A DNA stretch of 45,292 nucleotides from an uncultured Candidatus Melainabacteria bacterium (GTDB lineage: Bacteria; Cyanobacteriota; Vampirovibrionia; Gastranaerophilales; Gastranaerophilaceae): NCBI GenBank assembly GCA_934693165.1, contig CAKUUX010000014.1:1-45292 (forward strand), read 5' to 3'. This document shows, piece by piece, positions 34,808 to 43,722 of this stretch. How positions within the stretch are numbered: position 1 is the stretch's first letter; the number at the start of each line of letters is the position of its first letter. The notes under the pieces were generated by a model. It searched no databases and was not told the DNA's origin. It saw nothing but the letters and a program-made list of their open reading frames with translations. The position numbers were made by a program, and so were the translations under genes.

Positions 34808-34930
34808 ATTTATATTTTTACATAAAAATTTATACCAAGTTTGTCGTATTAAGTTTATGTAAAGGCATGGTTTTGTTATGCTAAACTAGAATAAGGAAAA
34901 GTTATAAATAAGTAAAGAGGAGATATATTT

Positions 34931-36049
34931 ATGATACCTATTTTAGATTCAAAAAGACAATATGCCACAATTGGCGAAGAAGTTGAAAAAGAAGTAATTG
35001 ACGTACTTCGTTCAGGTCAATATATTTTAGGAAAACACAACAAAGCTTTAGCTGAAGAATTGCAAGAGTTCATTGGTGTTAAACACGCTGTAACATTAAA
35101 CTCTGGTACAGATGCTTTACACTTGGCATTGAGAGCTTTAGATATCGGAGCAGGTGACGAAGTTATTTCTGTTGCCTTTACATTTGTTGCAACTTGCGAA
35201 GCTATTGGTATCGTTGGAGCTAAACCAGTATTCGTTGATATTGATCCTGATACATTCAATATTGATGTTAATAAAATTGAAGCCGCAATCACTCCAAAAA
35301 CAAAAGCAATTATTCCAGTTCATTTATATGGTCAACCTTGTGATATGGATGCAATTATGGATATTGCTAAACGTCATAACTTATATGTAATCGAAGATGC
35401 TTGTCAAGCAATTGGCGCAGAATATAAAGGTGAAAAAGTTGGTTCATTCGGTGATATCGGATGCTTCAGCTTCTACCCAACTAAAAACTTAGGTGCTATG
35501 GGTGACGGTGGTTTATTAACTACAAACTCAGATGCTATCAACGACAGAGTTATCGCTTTAAGAAACCATGGTGGTGCCGTTCGTTATCACCACGATGAAA
35601 TTGGTGTAAACTCAAGACTTGATGAAGTTCAAGCTGCTATCTTGAGAGTTAAATTACCTCATGTTAAAGAATGGAACGAAAAAAGAAGAGAAAATGCTTA
35701 TAGATACAATGAATTATTCGCATCTTGTGAAGATATCGTAACTCCAAAAGAATTAGATAATACATATTGCGTATATCACCAATATACTGTTAAAATTCCT
35801 AACAGAGATAATATCCACAAAATGTTACAAGAAAAAGGCATTGGCGCTATGTTATATTATCCAATTCCTTTACACTTACAAAAAGTGCATGAATATCTTG
35901 GCGTTGGCAAAGGATCATTACCTGCAACTGAAAAGAATACAGAATGCGTTATTTCTTTACCAATGTTCCCAGAATTAACAGTAGAAGAACAAAAAACTGT
36001 TGCTTCAACATTAATTGAATGTGTTGAGCAATCAAAAGCTTTAGCATAG
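34931..36049 (+). CDS. DegT/DnrJ/EryC1/StrS-family PLP aminotransferase
   Basis: These enzymes transaminate nucleotide-linked keto-sugars for surface glycans. The 372 residues carry the PLP Lys K185 in FYPTKNLGAMGDGG, D156 in IEDACQA, and NSGTDALHLAL for the cofactor phosphate. The sugar nucleotide is not predictable. AAAGAGGAG is an excellent ribosome site. The gene is alone, with a strong terminator, and its codon choice (many C-ending Asn, Tyr and Phe codons) hints at high expression compared with neighbours. No other sugar-nucleotide gene is adjacent; gmhA lies 9 kb away. Confidence 0.93.
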   Translation: MIPILDSKRQYATIGEEVEKEVIDVLRSGQYILGKHNKALAEELQEFIGVKHAVTLNSGTDALHLALRALDIGAGDEVISVAFTFVATCEAIGIVGAKPVFVDIDPDTFNIDVNKIEAAITPKTKAIIPVHLYGQPCDMDAIMDIAKRHNLYVIEDACQAIGAEYKGEKVGSFGDIGCFSFYPTKNLGAMGDGGLLTTNSDAINDRVIALRNHGGAVRYHHDEIGVNSRLDEVQAAILRVKLPHVKEWNEKRRENAYRYNELFASCEDIVTPKELDNTYCVYHQYTVKIPNRDNIHKMLQEKGIGAMLYYPIPLHLQKVHEYLGVGKGSLPATEKNTECVISLPMFPELTVEEQKTVASTLIECVEQSKALA

Positions 36050-36066
36050 TTTTTATTCAAATGTTT

Positions 36067-36097
36067 AAAGAGGTCGCTTAAAAGTGACCTCTTTTTT
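36067..36097 (+). terminator. Terminator of the DegT-family gene
   Basis: AAAGAGGTC (36067-36075) pairs with GACCTCTTT (36086-36094), extended by one wobble and one G-C pair to a loop of TTAAAA, followed by a T-run to 36097. Confidence 0.88.
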
Positions 36098-36115
36098 ATG
36101 CGAATTTTTACAAAT

Positions 36116-36138
36116 AAAAAAGCCTCATTGTGAGGCTT
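36116..36138 (-). terminator. Terminator of the 300-residue protein gene
   Basis: AAGCCTCA (36120-36127) pairs with TGAGGCTT (36131-36138) around TTG, and the A-run at 36116-36120 gives a T-run on the minus strand. Confidence 0.8.
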
Positions 36139-36184
36139 AAAAATTTTGTTAGGAAGGGAATAGGGTATTCATTAAACTTGTTTA

Positions 36185-37087
36185 CTAACCGAAGATATTA
36201 AATGATTTTTCTACATTGTCACCGATTAATGATTTAACTGCATCATATTCAGTTTTAACAGCTTTGTGTTCTGTATCAATTTGTGTTAATTCCATATCTA
36301 AGATTTTTTCTTGTGAAGATAATGCTGCCATAGCTGTATCATATTCAGCTTTAGCTGTTTCTAAGTTTACAGAACCTGCATTACCATTATCGTTTGGTAC
36401 CCAAGTACCAATTGGAGATGGTCTGTTAGTGATTTTTACATAGTGAGCAGGAATTGGTTCACTAGGAGCTGCTGGTTGAGGTGTTGTTAAACCAGTAGTT
36501 AATTGGTCATAAGTTACAGTAATGTTGCAACCTAATTTACCATTGTCATACATTGTGTATGTACCATTACCGTTGTCAGATAATGCTTCAATGTAGTATA
36601 AGCCATACATTCTTAAATCTGTTACAGTAAGTGGACCGTATGGGTAACCGTTTTGGTTAGCAGCTTTAACAAAGTTAGCCATGATAGTATCTACAGGGTA
36701 ATCACTTAATTTGCCTGTTGAAGTTGAAGGTTGAGTTGAACCTGCTGCTTGTTCAGGAATGAATTTTGCAACATCCCAACCATTTTTTAATGCAGTTTCA
36801 ATGTCTGTACCTGTGTATTCTTTACCAGTTGCAAAGTTGTAGATTACATAACCGTTTTGAGTTAACCATTCTTGAGATACTGGAACTTCTGTATATTCAA
36901 AGTGACCATCTGCAAGTGTTTGTTGAGATGAGTAATCATTTAAAGCTTTTGCATATTTAGAAGCCCATTGTTGAGATTGAAGGCTCAAAGTCATCTTTGT
37001 AGCAGAGATTTGTTGAGCACGTAGTTCTAGATCGTGTTGTCTAGCTGTTAATGTCAATAATCTTGCTTGATTTGCAGACATTCCCAT
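36185..37087 (-). CDS. Unknown protein with conserved helical ends and a variable centre
   Basis: The 300 residues have a long N-terminal helix (about 1-50, MSANQARLLTLTARQHDLEL onward) and a C-terminal coiled coil (about 245-300, LETAKAEYDTAMAALSSQEK onward, ending KSFNIFG). Between them is a Gly/Asn/Thr/Pro-rich globular middle with NGNGTYTMYDNGK. No signal peptide is present. Helical ends that could pair around a variable centre recall flagellin- or secretion-filament-like proteins, but I cannot name the family. AAGGAG lies 11 bases before the first ATG, and the second ATG (M3) has better-known starting residues. It ends at its own terminator and stands alone. Confidence 0.72.
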   Translation of the reverse strand: MGMSANQARLLTLTARQHDLELRAQQISATKMTLSLQSQQWASKYAKALNDYSSQQTLADGHFEYTEVPVSQEWLTQNGYVIYNFATGKEYTGTDIETALKNGWDVAKFIPEQAAGSTQPSTSTGKLSDYPVDTIMANFVKAANQNGYPYGPLTVTDLRMYGLYYIEALSDNGNGTYTMYDNGKLGCNITVTYDQLTTGLTTPQPAAPSEPIPAHYVKITNRPSPIGTWVPNDNGNAGSVNLETAKAEYDTAMAALSSQEKILDMELTQIDTEHKAVKTEYDAVKSLIGDNVEKSFNIFG

Positions 37088-37246
37088 TTTCTAACGTACT
37101 CCTTTGTTACCTTTTTTCCCTTACTCTTCTCATGTCGGCACTTTTTGTTGAAAACTTTAATATTTCTAGTAAGTTTGTTACAATTCGTAATATATAATAA
37201 AAAACTTCATATTTACTAGGGTTTTCGCTTGTTGAAAAATTTTTTG

Positions 37247-37255
37247 TGATATCAT
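37247..37255 (+). promoter_or_regulatory. Extended -10 of aroF
   Basis: TGATATCAT is a TGn extended -10 about 37 bases before the aroF start. It leaves a leader of about 30 bases carrying AAGGAAGAGG. Confidence 0.5.
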
Positions 37256-37291
37256 TTTATTAATAGCAATACTAAGGAAGAGGAAAGATTT

Positions 37292-38356
37292 ATGATTATA
37301 ATTATGGAACCTGGAACATCTCAAGAAAATATTGATAGAGTTGTTAAAAGTTTAGAAAATAAAGGTTTTAGAATAGTTTTAAATAAAGGTGATGTCATGA
37401 CTGTTATCGCTGCAATTGGTGATAAACGTCTTGTTGATCCTCATGCAATTGGTAGTTTAGAAGGTGTAAGAAAAGTTAAACTTATCCAAGAACCTTATAA
37501 ATTAGCTTCAAGAGAAAGCCATCCAGAAGATACTGTTATTGAATTTGATAATGGTGTTAAAATTGGTGGACTTGAAAGACCAGTTATGATGGTTGGTCCA
37601 TGTTCTGTAGAACAAGATTTTGATGGACTTTTACAAGTTGCTCAAGCTGCTAAAGAATATGGTTGCCAATTCTTAAGAGGTGGCGCATTTAAACCTAGAA
37701 CAAGTCCTTATGACTTCCAAGGTTTAGAAGAAAAAGCATTAATTTATTTAGCTAGAGCTAGAGAAAAAACCGGACTTCTTGTAGTTACAGAAGTTATGGA
37801 TAGCTCTGATGTTGATATGATTGCAAACTACGCTGACTTAATCCAAATCGGCGCTAGAAACATGCAAAATTTTAAATTATTAAAAGCTGTTGGTAAATGC
37901 AACAAACCTGTTTTATTAAAAAGAGGTTTAGCAAGTACAATCAGAGAATTCTTATTAGCAGCAGAACATATTATGTGCAATGGTAATGAAAAAGTTATTC
38001 TTTGTGAACGTGGGATAAGAACATTTGATGATGCCTTCACAAGAAACACTCTTGATATATCTGCAGTTCCTGTTATCAGAAAATATTCTCACTTACCAAT
38101 TATCGTTGACCCATCTCACGGTACTGGTAGAAGATACTTGGTTGAGCCAATGGCAAAAGCAGCTTTAATCGCTGGCGCACACGGTATTATGATGGAAGTT
38201 CATCATGACCCTGAAAATGCGTCTTCAGATGGTGCTCAAAGTTTACCAATTGACCAATTCAAAGAAGTTATTAAGAGATTAAATAAACTTATCGGTAGAA
38301 TTGACTATGATAATAAACTTTTAAAAGCAGAAATGGAAGCTAATAAAAAGGTATAA
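37292..38356 (+). CDS. aroF: DAHP synthase, type I-beta with N-terminal regulatory domain
   Basis: It condenses PEP and erythrose 4-phosphate, the first step of the shikimate pathway. The catalytic TIM barrel (about 92-345) has GPCSVE (102-107, with metal ligand C104), KPRTSPYDFQG, LLKRG and VDPSHGTGRR. The first 70 residues are a ferredoxin-like regulatory domain as in Thermotoga DAHP synthase, so feedback by tyrosine or phenylalanine is expected from the family. AAGGAAGAGG precedes the ATG. It heads a unit with the GGDEF-EAL gene 5 bases downstream. Confidence 0.95.
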   Translation: MIIIMEPGTSQENIDRVVKSLENKGFRIVLNKGDVMTVIAAIGDKRLVDPHAIGSLEGVRKVKLIQEPYKLASRESHPEDTVIEFDNGVKIGGLERPVMMVGPCSVEQDFDGLLQVAQAAKEYGCQFLRGGAFKPRTSPYDFQGLEEKALIYLARAREKTGLLVVTEVMDSSDVDMIANYADLIQIGARNMQNFKLLKAVGKCNKPVLLKRGLASTIREFLLAAEHIMCNGNEKVILCERGIRTFDDAFTRNTLDISAVPVIRKYSHLPIIVDPSHGTGRRYLVEPMAKAALIAGAHGIMMEVHHDPENASSDGAQSLPIDQFKEVIKRLNKLIGRIDYDNKLLKAEMEANKKV

Positions 38357-38361
38357 CGCTT

Positions 38362-40659
38362 ATGGCTATGAGTGTTGCGCTATCTTTAAATGAGCAAAAA
38401 AAGAAAAAAAATAAATTTTGGACTATTGTTTTTATTATTTTTCTTTTATTGTTTGTTTTTCTTTGCTCTGCATTTTTTGTTTATATAAATTCAAACAAAA
38501 ATGCGATTAGTAAAGATGCAAAAAACTCTGTCCAATCGTTATCTTCACAACTTAACAATCAAATTGATTATGATTTAAATATCTTAAATGTTCTTGCAAA
38601 TCTTGTGCTTGATAATCCTGATTTGGCAACATTGGAGAATGTAAACGCATTATTATCAAACGAAAAATCAGAAAATACTTTTCAAAAAATTTCTTATTTA
38701 TACAATAATGCAAGTGGATACACTTATGATTATCCAACTCAAACAATGTCATCTGTTGATTTATCAACAAATCAATGTTTTTCAGAATCTATAAATAATT
38801 CTTATTGTTTAAATTTTGATATCGCATCTGGAGTGGAAGATGTTTCTGTTCCTGTGAAAAATTCAAAAGATGAAATTATTGGTGTTATTCTTGGTTCAAA
38901 ATCAATGGAAAACTTGAAAGAAATAATAAATAATTTAAAATCAAATTTTAAGTCTAACACATATTTGGTTGATTCTGATGGAGTTGTTCTTTATCAAAAA
39001 ACTAGTGAAAATGAAATTTCTACAATCGTTGAACTTCCTTATTTCAAATCAAATATTTCAGAAGAACCTTTGTTTAATAATGTCTCAAATTTAAATACAA
39101 AATGGCTTTCAAATAAATCTTTGAATGATACATTTATTACGGTTTCAAAATTAGCGTATGGTGATTATAGATTAGTTGTTATTTTCTCTGATTTAACAGT
39201 GTCTAAAAAATTTGAAGTTCCTCATTTAAGCCTAAAAATGTCTTCTATTAAGTATATTTTTTATGGTTTGGCATCTTTAGTAGCCTTATTTTTACTATGC
39301 TTTATAGTTTTAAAATTATATAGTCTAATTAGTAAAAAATCGACTAAAACAGTAATGAAGTGGGCAATGTATGACGAAGTTACAGGTGGATATAATAAGT
39401 CTAAATTTTTCTTGGAAGTTTCATCAATATTGTTGAATGCTAAAGATGATGACAAATATTCAATGATTTTAATGGATATTGAAAATTTTAAGGTGATAAA
39501 TCAACTTTACGATGCTACAAAAGGGAACGAAGTTTTAAAAGATATTGCAGATACTGTCAAATGGTTTTTAGAAAAAGACGGGATTAGTGCAAGAATGATG
39601 TCTGATTATTTTGCAATTTTGTTTAAGTCTAAAAGAGATGAAAAAATTATTTCTTTTGTGAATAATGTTACAAGAGCAATTGGTGAATATAAATTAAATG
39701 TAAAATTGATGCCAAGATTTGGTATTTATAATATTCAAGATTTTTCTGTGCCAGTTGAAACAATGATTGATAGAGCATTAATGGCTAAAAAATTAGTCAC
39801 AGCTGATTCTGAATTAAATTATGCTTTCTTTACAAAAGAATTGATAGAAGAAATTGAAAAATCAAAAGATATCGAAAACGAGATGTATTATGCTCTAAAT
39901 CAAAATCAATTTGTAATTTATTTACAACCACAAATTGATGTTTTAACAAAGGATACTGTTGGGGCTGAAGCTCTAGTTCGTTGGAATCATCCTGAAAAAG
40001 GTTTGATGCTACCAAACAAATTCTTAAATGTATTTGAGAAAAATTCATTTATTATGTATTTGGACCAATATGTTATTGAACAGGTTTGTAAACTTATAAG
40101 CAAATGGATAAATTATTCTGTTGAACCGATACCTGTATCGGTGAATTTATCAAGTTTAGATCTTTCAAATCCTAGATTTGCAGATATGATGAATTCTATG
40201 GCAGACATGTACAAAGTGCCAACAAAATTTATAAACTTTGAAATAAATGAAGATATTGTTTTTGAAAATAAAAAATATATTAAAAGAACGATAGCTGATT
40301 TGAAAAAATACGGTTTTTCTGTATCGTTAGATAATTTCGGAAAAGGCTATTCTGCAGTAAATTTACTAAATGAATTTACTTTTGATAATGTAAAATTTAA
40401 TATGAATTTTATAAAGACTTTAATTTTATCAGATAGAGGCAGAAACATCTTAAAAGATATGAAAACTCTTATTAATTCAGTTTATGCAAAAGCAGTCGCA
40501 ATGGGAATTGAGACAGATACAGAATTAGATTATATGAAAATGATGGAATTTGACTATATGCAAGGTTTTATACATGCTAGACCGATGTGTATAGTTGATT
40601 TTGAGGCTTTTGTATTTAAAAAGACAATTGGTAATGATGAGGATATATGTAATGACTAA
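38362..40659 (+). CDS. Membrane GGDEF-EAL protein with both active sites degenerate
   Basis: Two transmembrane helices (about 19-42 and 296-320) flank a 250-residue extracytoplasmic sensor region that may be a Cache-type fold. The cytoplasmic GGDEF domain reads MSDYF at 413-417, so it cannot be an active cyclase. The EAL domain keeps E536, N595, E627, K678, E717 and Q734, but DDFG is DNFG (D657, N658) and the KID motif is KFN. Loss of the second metal Asp should abolish or greatly weaken c-di-GMP cleavage. It is probably a c-di-GMP receptor or scaffold. Placed 5 bases after aroF and overlapping leuD. Confidence 0.88.
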   Translation: MAMSVALSLNEQKKKKNKFWTIVFIIFLLLFVFLCSAFFVYINSNKNAISKDAKNSVQSLSSQLNNQIDYDLNILNVLANLVLDNPDLATLENVNALLSNEKSENTFQKISYLYNNASGYTYDYPTQTMSSVDLSTNQCFSESINNSYCLNFDIASGVEDVSVPVKNSKDEIIGVILGSKSMENLKEIINNLKSNFKSNTYLVDSDGVVLYQKTSENEISTIVELPYFKSNISEEPLFNNVSNLNTKWLSNKSLNDTFITVSKLAYGDYRLVVIFSDLTVSKKFEVPHLSLKMSSIKYIFYGLASLVALFLLCFIVLKLYSLISKKSTKTVMKWAMYDEVTGGYNKSKFFLEVSSILLNAKDDDKYSMILMDIENFKVINQLYDATKGNEVLKDIADTVKWFLEKDGISARMMSDYFAILFKSKRDEKIISFVNNVTRAIGEYKLNVKLMPRFGIYNIQDFSVPVETMIDRALMAKKLVTADSELNYAFFTKELIEEIEKSKDIENEMYYALNQNQFVIYLQPQIDVLTKDTVGAEALVRWNHPEKGLMLPNKFLNVFEKNSFIMYLDQYVIEQVCKLISKWINYSVEPIPVSVNLSSLDLSNPRFADMMNSMADMYKVPTKFINFEINEDIVFENKKYIKRTIADLKKYGFSVSLDNFGKGYSAVNLLNEFTFDNVKFNMNFIKTLILSDRGRNILKDMKTLINSVYAKAVAMGIETDTELDYMKMMEFDYMQGFIHARPMCIVDFEAFVFKKTIGNDEDICND

Positions 40660-41140
40660 AACTTGGATTTATAAAGATAATGTGGATACAGATGTAATTA
40701 TTCCAGCAAGATATTTAAACACAACTGATGAAAAAGAACTTGCTTCTCATTGTATGGAAGATATCGACAAAGATTTTGCAAAAAACGTAAAAGTTGGTGA
40801 TATTATCGTTGCAGGCGAAAATTTTGGCTGTGGTTCTTCTCGAGAACACGCTCCTATTGCTATTAAAGCTTCTGGCATTAAGGCTGTTATTGCAGAATCC
40901 TTCGCAAGAATTTTCTTTAGAAATTCTATTAATATTGGATTAGTTATTCTTGAAAATAGCGAAATTCAAGACGAAGTTTCACCAAATGATGAACTTGATG
41001 TTGATGTTCAAAACGGTATTATCAAAAATTTAACTACAGGTAAAGAATATCATACAACAGCTTACACTGGCTCTATTAAAGACTTAATAGAATGTGGTGG
41101 TTTGATTAATTATACAAAAGCTAAATTGGGTATTAAATAA
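40652..41140 (+). CDS. leuD: 3-isopropylmalate dehydratase small subunit
   Basis: With LeuC it isomerises 2- to 3-isopropylmalate in leucine synthesis. The 162-residue protein begins MTKTWIYKDNVDTDVIIPAR and has GENFGCGSSREHAPIA, the substrate-gating loop of the compact LeuD type. The reading frame stays open upstream to 40595, but GAGGA 8 bases before the ATG at 40652 and the family N-terminus fix the start. It overlaps the end of the GGDEF-EAL gene by 8 bases in another frame. It lies convergent with leuA, 3 bases between the stop codons, and so is apart from leuC. Confidence 0.93.
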   Translation: MTKTWIYKDNVDTDVIIPARYLNTTDEKELASHCMEDIDKDFAKNVKVGDIIVAGENFGCGSSREHAPIAIKASGIKAVIAESFARIFFRNSINIGLVILENSEIQDEVSPNDELDVDVQNGIIKNLTTGKEYHTTAYTGSIKDLIECGGLINYTKAKLGIK

Positions 41141-41143
41141 GTT

Positions 41144-42658
41144 TTATTTTGAAGCCATTAAATTTAATCCGTTAAAGATAGCTTTAACGTTAGCTTCTGC
41201 TGTGGATTTACTGATAGCTCTTGCGATTAGAGTTCCTTTGCCGTTATTGTCAAAGTGCATAATACTCATTGCTTCGGCTTCTTCTCCTTTTAGCGCTTCA
41301 ATTGTTTTTTGTTCATAGTTTATCAGCTTAATATCAAACCCAGCTTTTTTCAATGCATTGATACAACCTTCAATTGGGCCATTCCCTTTTGCTATTAAGT
41401 CAAATTCTTCGTCTTTATGTTTGAAACTTAAATTAAATCTATCAGAATCAATTTTTCTAAAATCTGTTAATTCAAATTCGCCCTTTACGTTGCAAATTTT
41501 GTTCAAATATAAATCAATAAGTTGTGAAGTTGAAAGATTTCCAACAATTTCTGCTTTTTCTTTTGCAAAGTGAGATAAGTAGATTGCCTCTTGCATAGAA
41601 ATTTTATATGGTGTTCCATTAAGGATTTCGTAAAGAGCTGTCTTCCCCGATTGGCTTGTAAATTCAAGTAACTCATCATTACCTCTGCCTATAAGTTCAG
41701 GATTAAATGCTCTATATGCACCTTTTTTAAGATGTTTTGTTTTTGCAACACCATCTTGGTGGATACCACTTCTGTGGGCAAGTGCATCATAACCTATTAG
41801 TGGAGCTTTTTCCCAAATTGGAACATTCGCCATTTCTGATGTTAAAAGTGCTGTTTCGTAGATGTTTTTCATATCTAATGGTACGTCTACACCAGAATTA
41901 TAAAGCGTTACTGCAACTTCGTACATGTTTGTGTTTCCAGAACGTTCTCCAAGTCCGTTCAAACTACATTCAAGTTGAGTAGCTCCTACAAAATAGCTTT
42001 CTACTGTTGTCGCTGTTGCCATTCCTAAATCATTGTGACAATGTACTGAAATTATTATATTTTCTGGTAATGCTTGTTTTACTTTTTCAACCATTTTTAC
42101 AAAGGTCAATGGTCTAAAACGTTCTACAGTGTTTGGTAAATTAATTGTTGTCGCACCTGCTTCGACAATTTCTTTTAGCGCTTCAATAACTTCGTCAAGA
42201 TTTTCTACACAATCCCCAAAGTGTTCTACTGAAAATTCGACATCTCCCTTTTCTGGCAATAATGATTTTGCTAATTTTACTGCGTTTATGCAAATTTCTT
42301 TAATTTCTGATAAAGGTTTTTTGATGACATATTCAATCCCAAGAGGGTTCATTGCCATAAAAGTATGAATACGTGGTCTTGGCGCTTTTTTTATCGCTTC
42401 TGCAGCTTTTCTTATATCAGCTTCTACGCATCTTGCCAAAGCTGAAATTATAACATTATCTGGCGCAATTTCAGATAAGCGCTCAACTGCTTCAAAATCC
42501 ATTTCACTTGCATTTGGAAACCCTACCTCAATACCTTGAACGCCAAGTTCAAGTAATTTTTTAAAAATGATTTCTTTTTCTTCTAAATTCCAAGGTTTTC
42601 TAAGTGCTTGGTTTCCATCTCTTAGTGTTATGTCATAAAAAAACGGTTTATTTTGCAT
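41144..42658 (-). CDS. leuA: 2-isopropylmalate synthase
   Basis: It condenses acetyl-CoA with 2-ketoisovalerate, committing to leucine. The HMGL-like TIM barrel (about 1-270) starts YDITLRDGNQAL, a form seen in type 2 isopropylmalate synthases, and includes SVHCHNDLGMATATT (metal His pair) and GERSGN. The C-terminal 120 residues (from about 385) are a LeuA regulatory domain, so leucine feedback is expected. Length 504 is between type 1 (about 520) and citramalate synthases. Neighbouring leuB and leuC support leucine rather than citramalate or homocitrate. It follows leuB with a 2-base gap. Confidence 0.88.
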   Translation of the reverse strand: MQNKPFFYDITLRDGNQALRKPWNLEEKEIIFKKLLELGVQGIEVGFPNASEMDFEAVERLSEIAPDNVIISALARCVEADIRKAAEAIKKAPRPRIHTFMAMNPLGIEYVIKKPLSEIKEICINAVKLAKSLLPEKGDVEFSVEHFGDCVENLDEVIEALKEIVEAGATTINLPNTVERFRPLTFVKMVEKVKQALPENIIISVHCHNDLGMATATTVESYFVGATQLECSLNGLGERSGNTNMYEVAVTLYNSGVDVPLDMKNIYETALLTSEMANVPIWEKAPLIGYDALAHRSGIHQDGVAKTKHLKKGAYRAFNPELIGRGNDELLEFTSQSGKTALYEILNGTPYKISMQEAIYLSHFAKEKAEIVGNLSTSQLIDLYLNKICNVKGEFELTDFRKIDSDRFNLSFKHKDEEFDLIAKGNGPIEGCINALKKAGFDIKLINYEQKTIEALKGEEAEAMSIMHFDNNGKGTLIARAISKSTAEANVKAIFNGLNLMASK

Positions 42659-42660
42659 CT

Positions 42661-43722
42661 CTATTTAATCCTCTCAACGATTAAATCGCCCATTTCTTCT
42701 GTACCGACTAAAATTTCAGTACTTGCTCCTCTGTAAATGTCTTCTGTTCTGTAACCATCTTTTATAACTTTATCTACTGCTAGCTCAATTTTATTTGCTT
42801 CTTCTTGCATATTTAAGCCATATTTTAATAGCATAGCTGCAGAAAGGATTGTCGCAATTGGATTTGCCTTATCCATCCCTTTCATGTCAGGTGCTGAACC
42901 GTGACAAGGTTCAAACATTCCTGGACCTTCTGATGTTAAGCTTGCACTTGGTAATAAACCTAGTGAGCCCGAAATTACAGAGCCTTCATCAGATAGAATA
43001 TCCCCAAATAGGTTGCTTGTTACTATTACGTCAAATTGTTTTGGGTTTACAATTAATTGCATTGATGCATTATCAACGTACATGTGCGTTAACTCGACTT
43101 CTGGATAGTCTTTTGAAACTTCTGTAACAATTCTTCTCCAAAGTCTTGATACGTCAAGTACATTTGCTTTATCTACTGAACAAACTCTTTTATTTCTCTT
43201 CATTGCAGAGTCGAATGCAATTCTTGCTATTCTTTCTATTTCTGAAACTGAGTAAATCATTGTGTTATAAGCTGTTTCTTCGCCATTTCTAACTTCAGTT
43301 CCTCTTGGCTCTCCAAAATAAATACCTCCAGTTAGTTCTCTAACTATCATAATGTCTGTACCTCTTGCAAGTTCTGCTTTTAGAGGTGAGCTAATGGCTA
43401 ATTCGTTTATAACTTTTACAGGTCTTAAGTTAGCAAATAGCTTAAGCTCTTTTCTGATTTGTAATAGTGCCCTTTCTGGTCTAATAGCTGGGTCAAGTTT
43501 ATCATATTTCCAATCGCCAACGGCACCTAATAGTACAGCATCAGAAGCTTTTGCTGTTGCTAATGTTTTATCAGGTAGAGGTTTTCCAAATTCTTCAATT
43601 GCACAGCCTCCAATTAATTCTTCTTGAAATTCAAATTCGCCTACTGATTTAAGCACTTTTACTGCTTGATTGACGATTTCTGGACCAATTCCATCACCTT
43701 TTAAAACACATATCTTTTTCAT
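42661..43722 (-). CDS. leuB: 3-isopropylmalate dehydrogenase
   Basis: It oxidatively decarboxylates 3-isopropylmalate with NAD. The 353 residues show GDGIGPEI (9-16), RELTGGIYFGEPRG, VDKANVLD with the catalytic Lys, and FGDILSDEGSVISGSLG. Length and motifs are those of IPMDH, not of isocitrate dehydrogenase. The gene overlaps the leuC stop by one base and precedes leuA by 2 bases, so the three are co-translated in the order leuC-leuB-leuA. Confidence 0.96.
   Translation of the reverse strand: MKKICVLKGDGIGPEIVNQAVKVLKSVGEFEFQEELIGGCAIEEFGKPLPDKTLATAKASDAVLLGAVGDWKYDKLDPAIRPERALLQIRKELKLFANLRPVKVINELAISSPLKAELARGTDIMIVRELTGGIYFGEPRGTEVRNGEETAYNTMIYSVSEIERIARIAFDSAMKRNKRVCSVDKANVLDVSRLWRRIVTEVSKDYPEVELTHMYVDNASMQLIVNPKQFDVIVTSNLFGDILSDEGSVISGSLGLLPSASLTSEGPGMFEPCHGSAPDMKGMDKANPIATILSAAMLLKYGLNMQEEANKIELAVDKVIKDGYRTEDIYRGASTEILVGTEEMGDLIVERIK

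Noticed and set aside
40595..40651. N-terminal extension of LeuD
   Set aside because: The extra 19 residues have no family match, overlap the GGDEF-EAL gene, and a ribosome site with proper spacing serves the ATG at 40652.
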